A stretch of DNA of 64,000 nucleotides from Chitinophagaceae bacterium (GTDB taxonomy: Bacteria; Bacteroidota; Bacteroidia; Chitinophagales; Chitinophagaceae). A model generated the notes under the pieces. The model worked only from the letters and a program-made list of their open reading frames with translations. It searched no databases and was not told where the DNA came from. Position 1 is the first letter of the stretch; each line of letters opens with the position of its first letter. Below, piece by piece: positions 43,609 to 52,091 of the stretch. The translations under genes were made by a program, and so were the position numbers. The stretch covers positions 62,001 through 126,000 of the forward strand of contig JAFMJI010000003.1 of NCBI GenBank assembly GCA_017853575.1. Direction: 5' to 3'.

Positions 43609-44430
43609 ATGAAAAATAGAAGATCGTTCCTTCAGCTTTCTGCACTGGGTGTTGCAGGAGCCATTGCCAAGCCATCATTTGCGATGGAGCCATTTGAAAA
43701 ATCAACAGAGTTTCCTATTGGATTTGCAGGATATTCATTTGCAAAATTTGATATCGATAAAATGATATCCATGATGCAAAGACTTAATGTGAAGAATCTC
43801 TCTGTAAAAGAAATCCATTTGCCGCTTAACAGCACCAAAGAAGCCATTGAAGTTGCAAAGAAAAAATTTGTTGATGGAGGCATCAATGTATACACCGTTG
43901 GAGTAGTATACATGCGCTCGAAAGAAGCTGTAGATCAGGCTTTTGAATATGCAAAGATGGTTGGTGTTGAAATGATTGTAGGGGTGCCTAATCAGGATTT
44001 GCTTTCATACGCAGAAGCGAAGGTGAAAGAGACCAATATTCGCTTGGCAATTCATAACCACGGACCAGAAGATAAATTATATCCATCACCAAAAGATATT
44101 TATGATCGCATAAAAAATTTTGATAGCCGCGTTGGGCTTTGCATTGATATTGGGCACACACTTCGTGCAGGTGTATTACCTGAGAAAGCAGTCAAGGATT
44201 ACCGCGATCGTTTGTTTGATTTACATGTGAAGGATGTTACTGCCATGGCCAAAGATGCAAAGGTGCTTGAAATCGGAAGAGGTGCTATTAATTATCCAGC
44301 ATTTATGGAAGCACTCGATAAGATTAACTATAAGGGCATGTGCAGCATTGAATACGAAAAAGATATGTCTGATCCTTTGGTGGGAATGGCAGAATCTGTT
44401 GGTTTCGTTAAAGGGATCATGCGGGGATAA
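43609..44430 (+). CDS. Tat-type sugar phosphate isomerase/epimerase (TIM barrel)
   Basis: This 273-residue protein has a Tat leader (MKNRRSFLQLSALGVAGAIA) and an AP-endonuclease-2/xylose isomerase-like TIM barrel. Metal-binding elements are IRLAIHNHGPEDK, GLCIDIGHTLRAG, DLHVKDV and MCSIEYEKD. The family epimerises or isomerises sugars using a divalent metal. Some exported members work with periplasmic Gfo/Idh/MocA enzymes and DUF1080 hydrolases on 3-keto sugars. It is divergent from GntP (93 bp between starts) and 10 nt upstream of the SET-domain gene. Confidence 0.85.
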   Translation: MKNRRSFLQLSALGVAGAIAKPSFAMEPFEKSTEFPIGFAGYSFAKFDIDKMISMMQRLNVKNLSVKEIHLPLNSTKEAIEVAKKKFVDGGINVYTVGVVYMRSKEAVDQAFEYAKMVGVEMIVGVPNQDLLSYAEAKVKETNIRLAIHNHGPEDKLYPSPKDIYDRIKNFDSRVGLCIDIGHTLRAGVLPEKAVKDYRDRLFDLHVKDVTAMAKDAKVLEIGRGAINYPAFMEALDKINYKGMCSIEYEKDMSDPLVGMAESVGFVKGIMRG

Positions 44431-44440
44431 ATTCAATCCA

Positions 44441-44923
44441 GTGAAACTAAATGAGTATAAAATCTTTAATGATTACGGAATTGCAAAGTTGATTGAGGAT
44501 GCTTCTGGTACAAAGGCGTTGATATCAAACCAAAAGTTCGAAATGGGGCAAGTGATTGCCCCGTTTTTTGCTAGAGCAACATTCCAACAACCAACTTATC
44601 TCACTGTTCAGATAAGTGATGAAGAACATATTTTATTAGGGCCTGAATTTCTTCAATATACAAACCACAGTTGTGATCCGAATGCATTTTTTGATACAAC
44701 TGAGATGAAGTTGGTTGCATTGAAAGAGATCAAGCCCAACGAGGATATTACTTTTTTCTATCCTTCCACAGAATGGAAGATGGACCAGGCATTTGAATGC
44801 CTTTGTGGATCTCCTCATTGTTTGAAAATTATTCAAGGCGCTTATAAGTTGACAAAAGAACAACAGTTATCCTATAAACTAAATAACTTTATCATCCGTA
44901 AAATTCAAGAATCAGTTATTTAA
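44441..44923 (+). CDS. Small SET-domain protein (putative protein lysine methyltransferase)
   Basis: The likely start is the GTG at 44441, 10 nt after the previous stop, giving about 160 residues; an earlier start would overlap the isomerase gene heavily. The SET core is present: an N-terminal strand pair around TKALISNQKFEMGQVI, then LQYTNHSCDPNAFFD (the NHSC pseudoknot motif), ALKEIKPNEDITFFYPS (with the tyrosine position) and a post-SET-like cysteine cluster FECLCGSPHC. SET proteins transfer methyl groups from S-adenosylmethionine to lysines. They are common in eukaryotes and scattered in bacteria, where substrates are mostly unknown. No substrate candidate adjoins it. Confidence 0.8.
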   Translation: MKLNEYKIFNDYGIAKLIEDASGTKALISNQKFEMGQVIAPFFARATFQQPTYLTVQISDEEHILLGPEFLQYTNHSCDPNAFFDTTEMKLVALKEIKPNEDITFFYPSTEWKMDQAFECLCGSPHCLKIIQGAYKLTKEQQLSYKLNNFIIRKIQESVI

Positions 44924-44933
44924 ACTCAGTCAT

Positions 44934-45800
44934 TTGAAAAAAGTTTTAATTTATTTTATTTGTTTACTTCCTGTAATCAAAACTTTCGCTCAGCAAAAAG
45001 ACAAAAAATTAGAGGCTACTGTTTCTAAACTTATTGAGGGTTTTAATGGGCAGATTGGTGTATATGTAAAAAGTTTGAAAACGGGCAGGACCATTTCTAT
45101 CAATGGAGATACCGTTTTTCCTACTGCAAGTATTGTAAAAGTGCCGATACTTATTGGCATCATGGATCGAATCAATAAAAATGAACTGAACTATCACCAA
45201 AAGTTGGTATGGTATGATACATTGAATTATGATCCTGGTGAAGATATCGTCGCATATTTGAAGCCTCAAACCGAAATTGAATTGAGCAAAGTAATGATGT
45301 TGATGATGACCATTTCGGACAACACAGGAAGTTTGTGGTTGCAGCGTATTGCAGGTACTGGAACAAGGATTAATAATTTATTGGACAGCATGGGATATCA
45401 TGCAACCCGCGTCAACAGCAGAACTCCTGGCAGAGAAGCAACCAGAGCAGTGTTCGGTTGGGGGCAAACCACACCCAATGAAATGGGGAAAATTTTTGAA
45501 GACATCGTGAACGGTAAAATTATCAATAAGGAAGTTTCTGATAAAATGTTGCGTATCATGAGTCGACAATATTGGGATGAAGAAGCTTTATCATCTATTC
45601 CACCCACTGTTTTTGTTGCATCCAAAAATGGCGCAGTGAATGCCAGCAGAAGTGAGGTGCTTTATGTAAATGGCAAACATCCTTACATATTTAGTGTATT
45701 TACAAAAAACAACAAGGATATCAGTTGGGAGCATGACAATGAAGCATGGCAGCTGACAAGAAAATTATCAAAGTTGTTATGGAATTATTTTAATGAATAA
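44934..45800 (+). CDS. Class A beta-lactamase-like serine hydrolase (TTG start)
   Basis: This 288-residue protein starts at TTG (44934); the signal peptide KKVLIYFICLLPVIKTFAQ begins right there and no ATG lies in frame nearby, so the TTG start is well supported. Active-site motifs are S-x-x-K at 66-69 (TASIVKVPIL), SDN at 128-130 (MTISDNTGS) and a late SKNG in VASKNGAVNAS in place of KTG. The order and spacing match class A enzymes, but many Bacteroidota relatives are peptidoglycan or peptide hydrolases, and the usual Glu166 region (PGREATRAVF) would need checking. Resistance should not be assumed. Confidence 0.83.
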   Translation: MKKVLIYFICLLPVIKTFAQQKDKKLEATVSKLIEGFNGQIGVYVKSLKTGRTISINGDTVFPTASIVKVPILIGIMDRINKNELNYHQKLVWYDTLNYDPGEDIVAYLKPQTEIELSKVMMLMMTISDNTGSLWLQRIAGTGTRINNLLDSMGYHATRVNSRTPGREATRAVFGWGQTTPNEMGKIFEDIVNGKIINKEVSDKMLRIMSRQYWDEEALSSIPPTVFVASKNGAVNASRSEVLYVNGKHPYIFSVFTKNNKDISWEHDNEAWQLTRKLSKLLWNYFNE

Positions 45801-45809
45801 AAACTTATC

Positions 45810-47453
45810 ATGAGGTCATCATTTTTTCTTTTTGCAATTGTTGTTCTCTTTTCATGTAACAGAACAAACAGGGCAGATAAAGTGTATGTCAATGGAAATA
45901 TCTGGACAGGTGATTCATCCAATCCATCTGCAACCACTATTGCAATCAAAGGCGATAAAATAATTTATGTTGGGAATGATCCTTCAAAAGTTTCAGGAGG
46001 TGAGGTCATTGATTTGAAAGGTAAAATGATGGTGCCTGGATTTACAGACAACCACACCCATTTTCTTTCAGCAGGATATGGATTGTCTAGTGTTCATTTG
46101 AAAGATGCGATGACAAAAGCAGCGTTTATTCAACGCATCAGTGATTTCTGTAAAAGCCATCCAGGAAATTCATGGATCAAAGAAGGGGGTTGGGACAATG
46201 AAAATTGGGGAGGAGAATTGCCAAGCAAGGAGTGGATAGATTCAGTAACAGGAGATCATCCAATATTCATTTCACGTTATGATGGTCATATGGCATTTGC
46301 AAATTCAAAGGCTATGGAACTTGCAGGTGTGAATGCGAATACAGTTTCTCCTGATGGTGGCGTTGTTGTTAAAAATGCTAAAGGAGAATTGACAGGTTGT
46401 TTTAAGGATCAGGCCATGTCATTAATCGATAAAGTTATTCCTGAACCTACTGAAGCTGAGTTGGAGGAATATTACAAAGCTGCATCTCAACATGCTTTTG
46501 AAAGAGGTGTAACGCATGTCAATGACATGGGATCTTATGGTGGATGGATAGATTTGGCTACCTACCGTAGAGTTGCAGAAAAAAATAAATCTATGATTCG
46601 CATGTATGCGTTCATGCCTTTATCAACATGGAGCAAACTCGATTCATTTGTTCAAAAAAATGGCAGAGGTGATGATATGTTGAAGTGGGGAGGTTTAAAA
46701 GGATATGTTGATGGCTCATTGGGTTCAACCACTGCATGGTTTCATCTCCCTTACTTGGATGATCCAACATCAACAGGACTTACCATTACTGATACAACTG
46801 ATTTGAAAACTTGGGTAAAAGGTGCAGACAAAGCTGGTTTGCATGTTGCAGTGCATGCCATCGGAGATCGTGCAAATGATTTTATTTTGTCTGTTTATGA
46901 AGATGCAGATAAATCAAATGGATCAAGAGATAGAAGATTTCGTGTAGAGCACGCACAGCATGTTCGATTGGAATCTATTGAAAATTTTGCAAAACAACAT
47001 GTTATCGCATCCATGCATCCCTATCATTTGGTAGATGACGGGATCTGGGCGTATAAGCGACTTGATGAGAAAAGACTAAGAGGAACTTATGCATTCAGAG
47101 AAATGATGAACAAAGGTGTAGCTGTGACATTTGGATCTGACTGGCCAGTAGCGCCAGTTGACGCATTGTTTGGTATATATGCCGCAGTAACAAGACAAAC
47201 AGGCGATGGGAAAAATCCGGGCGGTTGGTATCCTGATCAAAAAATTTCTGTTGATGAAGCATTGACATCGTATACTGCAAACAATGCTTACGCCTCTTTT
47301 ATGGAAGGTAAATTAGGTGTTCTTAAAGCTGGCTATTATGCTGATTTTGCAGTGCTGGATCAAGACTTACATAAAATCGATCCTGTTAAAATCAAAGAAG
47401 TTAAAGTAGTGTTGACGGTATTGAATGGCGAGGAAGTGTATAAAAGAAATTGA
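45810..47453 (+). CDS. YtcJ-like amidohydrolase, probable lipoprotein
   Basis: This 547-residue protein has a lipoprotein-like leader (FAIVVLFSCNRTN, Cys at about 16). The amidohydrolase_3 core has the metal motif GFTDNHTHFLSAGYG, SLGSTTAWFHLPYLDD, AVHAIGDRANDF, RVEHAQHV and FGSDWPVAPVDALF. YtcJ-type enzymes hydrolyse cyclic or linear amides and carbamates; the natural substrate is usually unknown. It lies 9 nt after the beta-lactamase-like gene and is the last gene of the run from 43609. Confidence 0.87.
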   Translation: MRSSFFLFAIVVLFSCNRTNRADKVYVNGNIWTGDSSNPSATTIAIKGDKIIYVGNDPSKVSGGEVIDLKGKMMVPGFTDNHTHFLSAGYGLSSVHLKDAMTKAAFIQRISDFCKSHPGNSWIKEGGWDNENWGGELPSKEWIDSVTGDHPIFISRYDGHMAFANSKAMELAGVNANTVSPDGGVVVKNAKGELTGCFKDQAMSLIDKVIPEPTEAELEEYYKAASQHAFERGVTHVNDMGSYGGWIDLATYRRVAEKNKSMIRMYAFMPLSTWSKLDSFVQKNGRGDDMLKWGGLKGYVDGSLGSTTAWFHLPYLDDPTSTGLTITDTTDLKTWVKGADKAGLHVAVHAIGDRANDFILSVYEDADKSNGSRDRRFRVEHAQHVRLESIENFAKQHVIASMHPYHLVDDGIWAYKRLDEKRLRGTYAFREMMNKGVAVTFGSDWPVAPVDALFGIYAAVTRQTGDGKNPGGWYPDQKISVDEALTSYTANNAYASFMEGKLGVLKAGYYADFAVLDQDLHKIDPVKIKEVKVVLTVLNGEEVYKRN

Positions 47454-47463
47454 TTTGTAGCAA

Positions 47464-48849
47464 TCAATCTTGCATTACTCTTTCTGCCTCCTTGATCATA
47501 TCTTTTCTGATCATGTACTCAAAGTAGCGTTTGTCGTTTTCACTTCTAATGCTTTGAACGAGTGGTTCATCCCAATCGGATATCAATTTGAATTTTTCAT
47601 TCACTGCATTGAACACTTCACTTCTGACTTTTTTCTGGAGTCCAATGTTTTTGTCTTTCACCCCCAATACATAATTGATTTCATTGATGGTGGCTGTTTG
47701 ATTGGACTTAGATTTTTCCAAGAGCATGTGAATCAGACTTTTCTCAATGTCTGAAAATTCGAATTTGAAATTCTTGGTTTCTGGAGTTGTTGATTTGAGT
47801 TTTGCGATTCTTCGGTCGATGATCGTTTTGATCGAAAGGTAACTTAAGTATAAAAGTGCTATACCCCCTAATACAAATGCCCAGGTATAATCTTTTATCG
47901 GAGAATATATCTTCGCACCCATTTTCTTAAAATGTTGTAAGTCCAACTCAACTGAATCTATTGCAGCAGTGAACTTATCAACCGAATATAATTTATTACC
48001 TAAATGGAAAACAAAATTATTATCTGTGATTCTCATGTAGAGCTGAGCAAAAACATTGTCATCGTAATGAAGTATTTCATTATTGGAAAAATCAAATAAG
48101 TATAACTGTTCATATCCCAACAGCATTAATCCACTATTGGTACTTAAGCTCAGTCTTCCTGCTTTTAATAACTCAATCGCTTTTGAAGTAGATTTCCCTA
48201 AGACATTCCAATCTTTTTTCTTTAGGTCAAATACATATGAGATTGGAGTAATTTTTCCATACATCACTTCATTGTCTTTCAATGCAGCATTCACATCAAC
48301 CTGATAAGCAGTATATAATAATTTACTTTTATAATCAAACCAGGAATTTGTTGTTTCGAATAGTTGTTGAGGAACTTCGATATTGGTTTTAATAACACTC
48401 CATTCCCCACTTTTAGGATCAAATATTCTGATCAAGCCATTATTCTTCCAAAATCCATATCCACCATAATTGTAAATTTCATTTCCCGCATTAAAATTTA
48501 CAGCCCCATTACAGTAATTAAAATTGACGGTTTTGTCGAAGCGTTTGAACTTTGCAACGCTATCATTTAGCTCTATTAATTTGAAAAGAGTACCGGTATT
48601 GTCAAATTTCACGTAAATGTCCTCTCCAGCTTTTATGGCTGTTTGAACTTTTTCAGGGTAAATTCCATACGGTATGTTTATAAATATATTCTGAGTTCTC
48701 GATTCAATCGGATATACATATTCTTTTATGGACTTTAGTTTTTTGAAAAAAGCACTCTTATTACTGTATACAATGCTATCAGTACTCTGTGAAAAGGTTA
48801 TTTCCGAGCATATAAAAAATATCATCGAAAAGAAGGCAAAATATTTCAT
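47464..48849 (-). CDS. Single-pass membrane protein: beta-rich periplasmic region plus winged-helix-like cytoplasmic end
   Basis: I do not recognise this 461-residue protein by name. It has a signal peptide (to about residue 20) and a periplasmic region (21-318) with repeated Gly/Tyr/Trp strands such as NEIYNYGGYGFWKNNGLIRI, DPKSGEWSVIK and YVFDLKKKDWNVLG, resembling Kelch or other beta-propeller blades. One membrane helix follows (about 321-340, TWAFVLGGIALLYLSYL). The cytoplasmic end (362-447) has helices DIEKSLIHMLLEKSKS, TINEINYVLGV and NIGLQKKVRSEVFNAVNEKF, then a basic strand pair with SIRSENDKRYFEYMI. This pattern could be a winged helix, making the protein a one-component transmembrane regulator; that is inference. 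A perfect dyad touches its own start. Confidence 0.5.
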   Translation of the reverse strand: MKYFAFFSMIFFICSEITFSQSTDSIVYSNKSAFFKKLKSIKEYVYPIESRTQNIFINIPYGIYPEKVQTAIKAGEDIYVKFDNTGTLFKLIELNDSVAKFKRFDKTVNFNYCNGAVNFNAGNEIYNYGGYGFWKNNGLIRIFDPKSGEWSVIKTNIEVPQQLFETTNSWFDYKSKLLYTAYQVDVNAALKDNEVMYGKITPISYVFDLKKKDWNVLGKSTSKAIELLKAGRLSLSTNSGLMLLGYEQLYLFDFSNNEILHYDDNVFAQLYMRITDNNFVFHLGNKLYSVDKFTAAIDSVELDLQHFKKMGAKIYSPIKDYTWAFVLGGIALLYLSYLSIKTIIDRRIAKLKSTTPETKNFKFEFSDIEKSLIHMLLEKSKSNQTATINEINYVLGVKDKNIGLQKKVRSEVFNAVNEKFKLISDWDEPLVQSIRSENDKRYFEYMIRKDMIKEAERVMQD

Positions 48850-48851
48850 AT

Positions 48852-48870
48852 AATATTGAAAATCAATATT
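48852..48870. promoter_or_regulatory. Perfect dyad 2 nt upstream of the membrane-protein start codon
   Basis: AATATTGA and TCAATATT are 8-bp perfect arms with a 3-nt centre. The dyad ends 2 nt from the ATG at 48849 (minus), where ribosomes bind. It could be an autoregulatory operator or an mRNA hairpin that controls translation of the 47464-48849 gene. Confidence 0.45.
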
Positions 48871-48923
48871 TTAAAAGGTGATTTCCTATTTGGATTTTGG
48901 ACTTTACCTAATAAATGTAGGAA

Positions 48924-48958
48924 ATAACCTAGAAATTATCCCGTTCCATAACCTAGAA
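48924..48958. repeat. Two direct repeats of ATAACCTAGAA, 24 bp apart
   Basis: The 11-bp sequence ATAACCTAGAA occurs at 48924-48934 and again, identically, at 48948-48958, a period of 24 bp (just over two helical turns). It lies upstream of both the membrane protein (minus) and the M16 peptidase (plus). This layout fits paired binding sites of a transcription factor. Confidence 0.5.
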
Positions 48959-49058
48959 TCTTAATTATGAATACACAATATATCATTTTTGTGTTGCGAA
49001 CCCTGTTTATACCTGTACCTCAAAATACTCCTTGCTAATTTATAGTTAAGCACCTTAT

Positions 49059-49087
49059 AAAAACCCATGTTAAATCATGGGTTTTTT
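49059..49087. terminator. Terminator-like hairpin not behind any annotated gene
   Basis: AAAAACCCATG / CATGGGTTTTT form an 11-bp perfect stem with loop TTAAAT, flanked by A and T runs, so it could stop transcription in either direction. Both flanking genes are transcribed away from it. It therefore may end an unannotated short transcript, for example a small RNA starting near 48990 on the plus strand. The remaining gene-free sequence between 48850 and 49146 shows no convincing reading frame. Confidence 0.7.
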
Positions 49088-49146
49088 GATATACGGTAAT
49101 AGGGTAGTTGAATTCGTTGATTATTTTTAATCCCTCAAATTATTCT

Positions 49147-51963
49147 ATGATTAGGCTAAAATTCTTTGGACTGCTTCTTATTTCAATTTCATGCTTTTTA
49201 CAGACGTATTCCCAGGTAGATTTTAATGCAAGCTTACCGGTCGATCCAAAACTGACCAAGGGAAAACTTGCCAATGGACTCACTTTTTATATCCGTGAAA
49301 ATAAAAAGCCAGAAAAAAAAGTTGAATTAAGACTTGTTGTAAAAGTTGGTTCAATAGTTGAAGATGATGATCAGCAGGGTTTGGCGCACATGACTGAGCA
49401 CATGGCGTTCAATGGAACCAAAAATTTCAAAAAAAATGAAATTGTTTCGTATCTGCAATCAATTGGTGTAGAATTTGGCAATGATTTGAATGCCTTCACA
49501 TCCTTTGATGAAACAGTATACATCCTTCCAATTCCAACTGACCAACCATCGAATCTTGAAAAGGGATTTCAGATTCTTGAAGACTGGGCACACCAGGTTA
49601 CCTATTATGATGAAGACATTAACAATGAACGTGCGATCATTTTAGAAGAAAGTCGTTTGGGAAAGAGTGGTGAAGAAAGAATGTTTAAGAAAATTTATCC
49701 TGAATTATTTAAAGGGTCGCATTATGCAAATCGATTGCCCATCGGGGTGGATAGCATCATTAAAAATTTTAATCCTGATGCCAACAGAAGATTTTATAAA
49801 GATTGGTACCGTCCAGATTTGATGGCAGTCATTGTCACAGGTGATATTTCTAAAGACGATGCCATGAAATACATCACCAAACATTTTGGTGGAATTCAAG
49901 CTAATTCAACACGAACACGTACATATTTTGAAGTGCCGCCATATCAATCATCCAAAGCGATGATTGTGACAGACAAGGAAGCAACTGGATTTGAATTTGG
50001 AATTATTTATCCTGCCTTTAAATATCATCGACCAACAACAGTAAAGGAGTTTAAAGAAGAAATTGTTCAAATGCTCTATGCTGAAATGTTGTCAGATCGT
50101 TTAGAAGAGTTGATTAAAAAGGAAAATCCTCCGTTTGTATTTGCATATGCTGGATTTGGCGGATATGCAAAAAATTATAAATCTTTCATGGTTCAAGGTG
50201 GAACAGGTACGCAGGATGTGCAAAAAGGAATTGATGCAGCTTTGACTGAAATTGAGCGATTGAAACGATATGGATTTACGCTTGCAGAGCTCGAAAGGGC
50301 AAAGAAAAATTTCTTGAGCAATTATGAAAAAACCTGGAACAACAGAGACAAAACTGAATCAGAAAATTACGCGGAAGAATACATCAGCAATTTCACAAGT
50401 AATGAACCTGTTCCTGGTATCGAATATGAATTTGACTTGGTCAAAAAAATTATACCAACAATACAAATTGCTGAAATCAACGCTGTAACAGATGTGTACA
50501 AGAATGAAAAGAATAGATTCAGCTTTGTAATGGGTCCTGATGCGGCTGGTGTAAAGCTCCCATCCGAAAGTGAAATTGTAAAATTATTGGATTCAAAAGC
50601 AAACGATGCCAACATCAAGGCTTATGAAGAGAAAGCAGTTGCGACTTCATTATTATCGTCAGCTCCACAGTCTGGAAAAATATTGAGCACTACAAAAAAT
50701 TTAATACTTGGAACCACTGAATTAACACTTTCCAATGGAGTGAAAGTTACTTTGAAGCATACAGATTTTAAGGATGATCAAATTTTACTTTCTGCATCTC
50801 GTTATGGTGGCACATCACATTATGGTCTTCAAGATAAATACAGTGCAGAAAATGCTGTAGCAATTGTTTCAAATATGGGCATTGGCGCCTTCAGTCCGGT
50901 TGATTTGAACAAAGCCCTTGCTGGAAAAGTTGCATCTGTTCGTCCAAATATGAGTCAATATACTGCAGGCTTCTCTGGCAGTTCAAGCAACAAAGATGTT
51001 GAAACCATGTTTCAATTGTTGTATTTGAATGTTGCTGCTCCGAGAAAAGATAGTGCGCTGTATAATTCATTTCTTCAGCGCGCAAGAGCACAGGTTTCTA
51101 TGTTGAAATCAAATCCTCAGATTGCTTTTATTGATACACTTTACACAGAAATTTACAATGGGAATCCACTTGCACCAACTACTGTTCCGCGGATGGAGCA
51201 TTTTGATAAAATCAATTTAAGCAGGGTTCTTTCAATCTACAAAGAACGTCTTGGAGATATCGGAGGCATGCACTTTTCAATCGTAGGAAGTTTTGATGAA
51301 AAAACGATTCTTCCATTGCTTGAAAAATATATTGCATCATTGCCTGCTAAGGGAAGATCTCAATTTGTAGATAATAAAGTCAATATTTTTACTGGCAATA
51401 AAAGTTTTTCTTTCAAACGAGGTAAGGAAGATAAAAGTTTGATTATTGGAATTTCACATGGGGATCTTCCATACTCTGAATCCAATGCGCTTAAATTATT
51501 AGGATTGAGTGATGCCATGAATATTATCATCATCGAGGAGATGCGTGAAAAAATTCAAGGAATTTATGGAGGAGGAACCAGTGCATCACTGGATAAAATA
51601 CCAACAGGAAAATATCAGTTTGTTTTACAATTGCCTTGTGGTCCTGATAAGGTTGATACATTGATCAAAGCGTATCACTCAGAAATGAAAAAAATTGCAG
51701 AGAATGGGATAGACCAGTCATATGTAGATAAAATCAAAAAAGCCTGGGTTGAGAAACGAAAAGTAGATGTTAAGAAAAATGAATACTGGTTAGCCGTTCT
51801 CCAATCACTTTATATGGGTGAAAGAACGATTGATAGAATTGTGAACGGCGAAAAGTACCTAAATGCGTTTTCTGCAAAAGATATCCAAGCGGCTGCCCAA
51901 ATGCTTTTAACATCAAAGGGCAACATGATGGCTGTGCAACTTCCAGAAACACCTAATAAGTAA
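49147..51963 (+). CDS. M16 family zinc metallopeptidase, two-domain, exported
   Basis: The start is the ATG at 49147 (MIRLKFFGLLLISISCFLQT), giving a signal peptide; an in-frame TTG at 49108 would only add 13 residues ahead of it. The protein (938 residues) has the inverted zinc motif HMTEH at 81-85 in GLAHMTEHMAFNGTKNF, and the distal Glu in AIILEESRLGKSG. Two M16 halves follow, with HRFYKDWYRPD-type segments (FYKDWYRPDLMAVIVTGDIS) and a degenerate second half (residues about 520-930) including FSIVGSFDEKTILPLLEKYI. Such peptidases clear peptides in the periplasm. A terminator follows at 51973, so it is likely a single-gene transcript. Confidence 0.9.
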   Translation: MIRLKFFGLLLISISCFLQTYSQVDFNASLPVDPKLTKGKLANGLTFYIRENKKPEKKVELRLVVKVGSIVEDDDQQGLAHMTEHMAFNGTKNFKKNEIVSYLQSIGVEFGNDLNAFTSFDETVYILPIPTDQPSNLEKGFQILEDWAHQVTYYDEDINNERAIILEESRLGKSGEERMFKKIYPELFKGSHYANRLPIGVDSIIKNFNPDANRRFYKDWYRPDLMAVIVTGDISKDDAMKYITKHFGGIQANSTRTRTYFEVPPYQSSKAMIVTDKEATGFEFGIIYPAFKYHRPTTVKEFKEEIVQMLYAEMLSDRLEELIKKENPPFVFAYAGFGGYAKNYKSFMVQGGTGTQDVQKGIDAALTEIERLKRYGFTLAELERAKKNFLSNYEKTWNNRDKTESENYAEEYISNFTSNEPVPGIEYEFDLVKKIIPTIQIAEINAVTDVYKNEKNRFSFVMGPDAAGVKLPSESEIVKLLDSKANDANIKAYEEKAVATSLLSSAPQSGKILSTTKNLILGTTELTLSNGVKVTLKHTDFKDDQILLSASRYGGTSHYGLQDKYSAENAVAIVSNMGIGAFSPVDLNKALAGKVASVRPNMSQYTAGFSGSSSNKDVETMFQLLYLNVAAPRKDSALYNSFLQRARAQVSMLKSNPQIAFIDTLYTEIYNGNPLAPTTVPRMEHFDKINLSRVLSIYKERLGDIGGMHFSIVGSFDEKTILPLLEKYIASLPAKGRSQFVDNKVNIFTGNKSFSFKRGKEDKSLIIGISHGDLPYSESNALKLLGLSDAMNIIIIEEMREKIQGIYGGGTSASLDKIPTGKYQFVLQLPCGPDKVDTLIKAYHSEMKKIAENGIDQSYVDKIKKAWVEKRKVDVKKNEYWLAVLQSLYMGERTIDRIVNGEKYLNAFSAKDIQAAAQMLLTSKGNMMAVQLPETPNK

Positions 51964-51972
51964 TTGATAATC

Positions 51973-52003
51973 AAGGGGGTCTGCACGACCCTCTTTGTTT
52001 TTT
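51973..52003 (+). terminator. Intrinsic terminator of the M16 peptidase gene
   Basis: AAGGGGGTC / GACCCTCTT form a 9-bp stem with one G-U pair and loop TGCAC, followed by a T-rich tail (TGTTTTTT). It lies 10 nt after the stop codon at 51963. Confidence 0.85.
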
Positions 52004-52050
52004 GCACCCTTTCGATTTCAGGAATAAATTCTTAAAAAAGCGCAACTAAC

Positions 52051-52081
52051 TTGTTGAAGCTCAATGTGAAAATTAGTTTTG
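52051..52081 (+). promoter_or_regulatory. Bacteroidota-type promoter of the export operon
   Basis: TTGTTG at 52051-52056 and TAGTTTTG at 52074-52081 match the Bacteroidota consensus (TTG about 17-23 bp before TAnnTTTG) with a 17-bp spacer from the second TTG. The start point would be near 52087, leaving a leader of about 80 nt before the ATG at 52168. Confidence 0.6.
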
Positions 52082-52091
52082 TGCACTTGAA

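Noticed and set aside
44234-44440. N-terminal extension of the SET-domain gene overlapping the TIM-barrel gene
   Set aside because: The extension overlaps 200 bp of the isomerase gene in another frame and shows no conserved motif; GTG at 44441 fits the domain start.
44934-45800. Antibiotic resistance beta-lactamase
   Set aside because: Class A motifs are present but KTG is KNG and the Glu166 region is unclear; many such Bacteroidota proteins are not resistance enzymes.
47449-47468. ATTGATT/AATCAAT hairpin at the end of two convergent genes
   Set aside because: The 7-bp AT-rich stem without a T-tract is too weak to call a terminator.
49108-49146. TTG start for the M16 peptidase
   Set aside because: The ATG at 49147 begins a clean signal peptide; the 13 residues before it are not leader-like.
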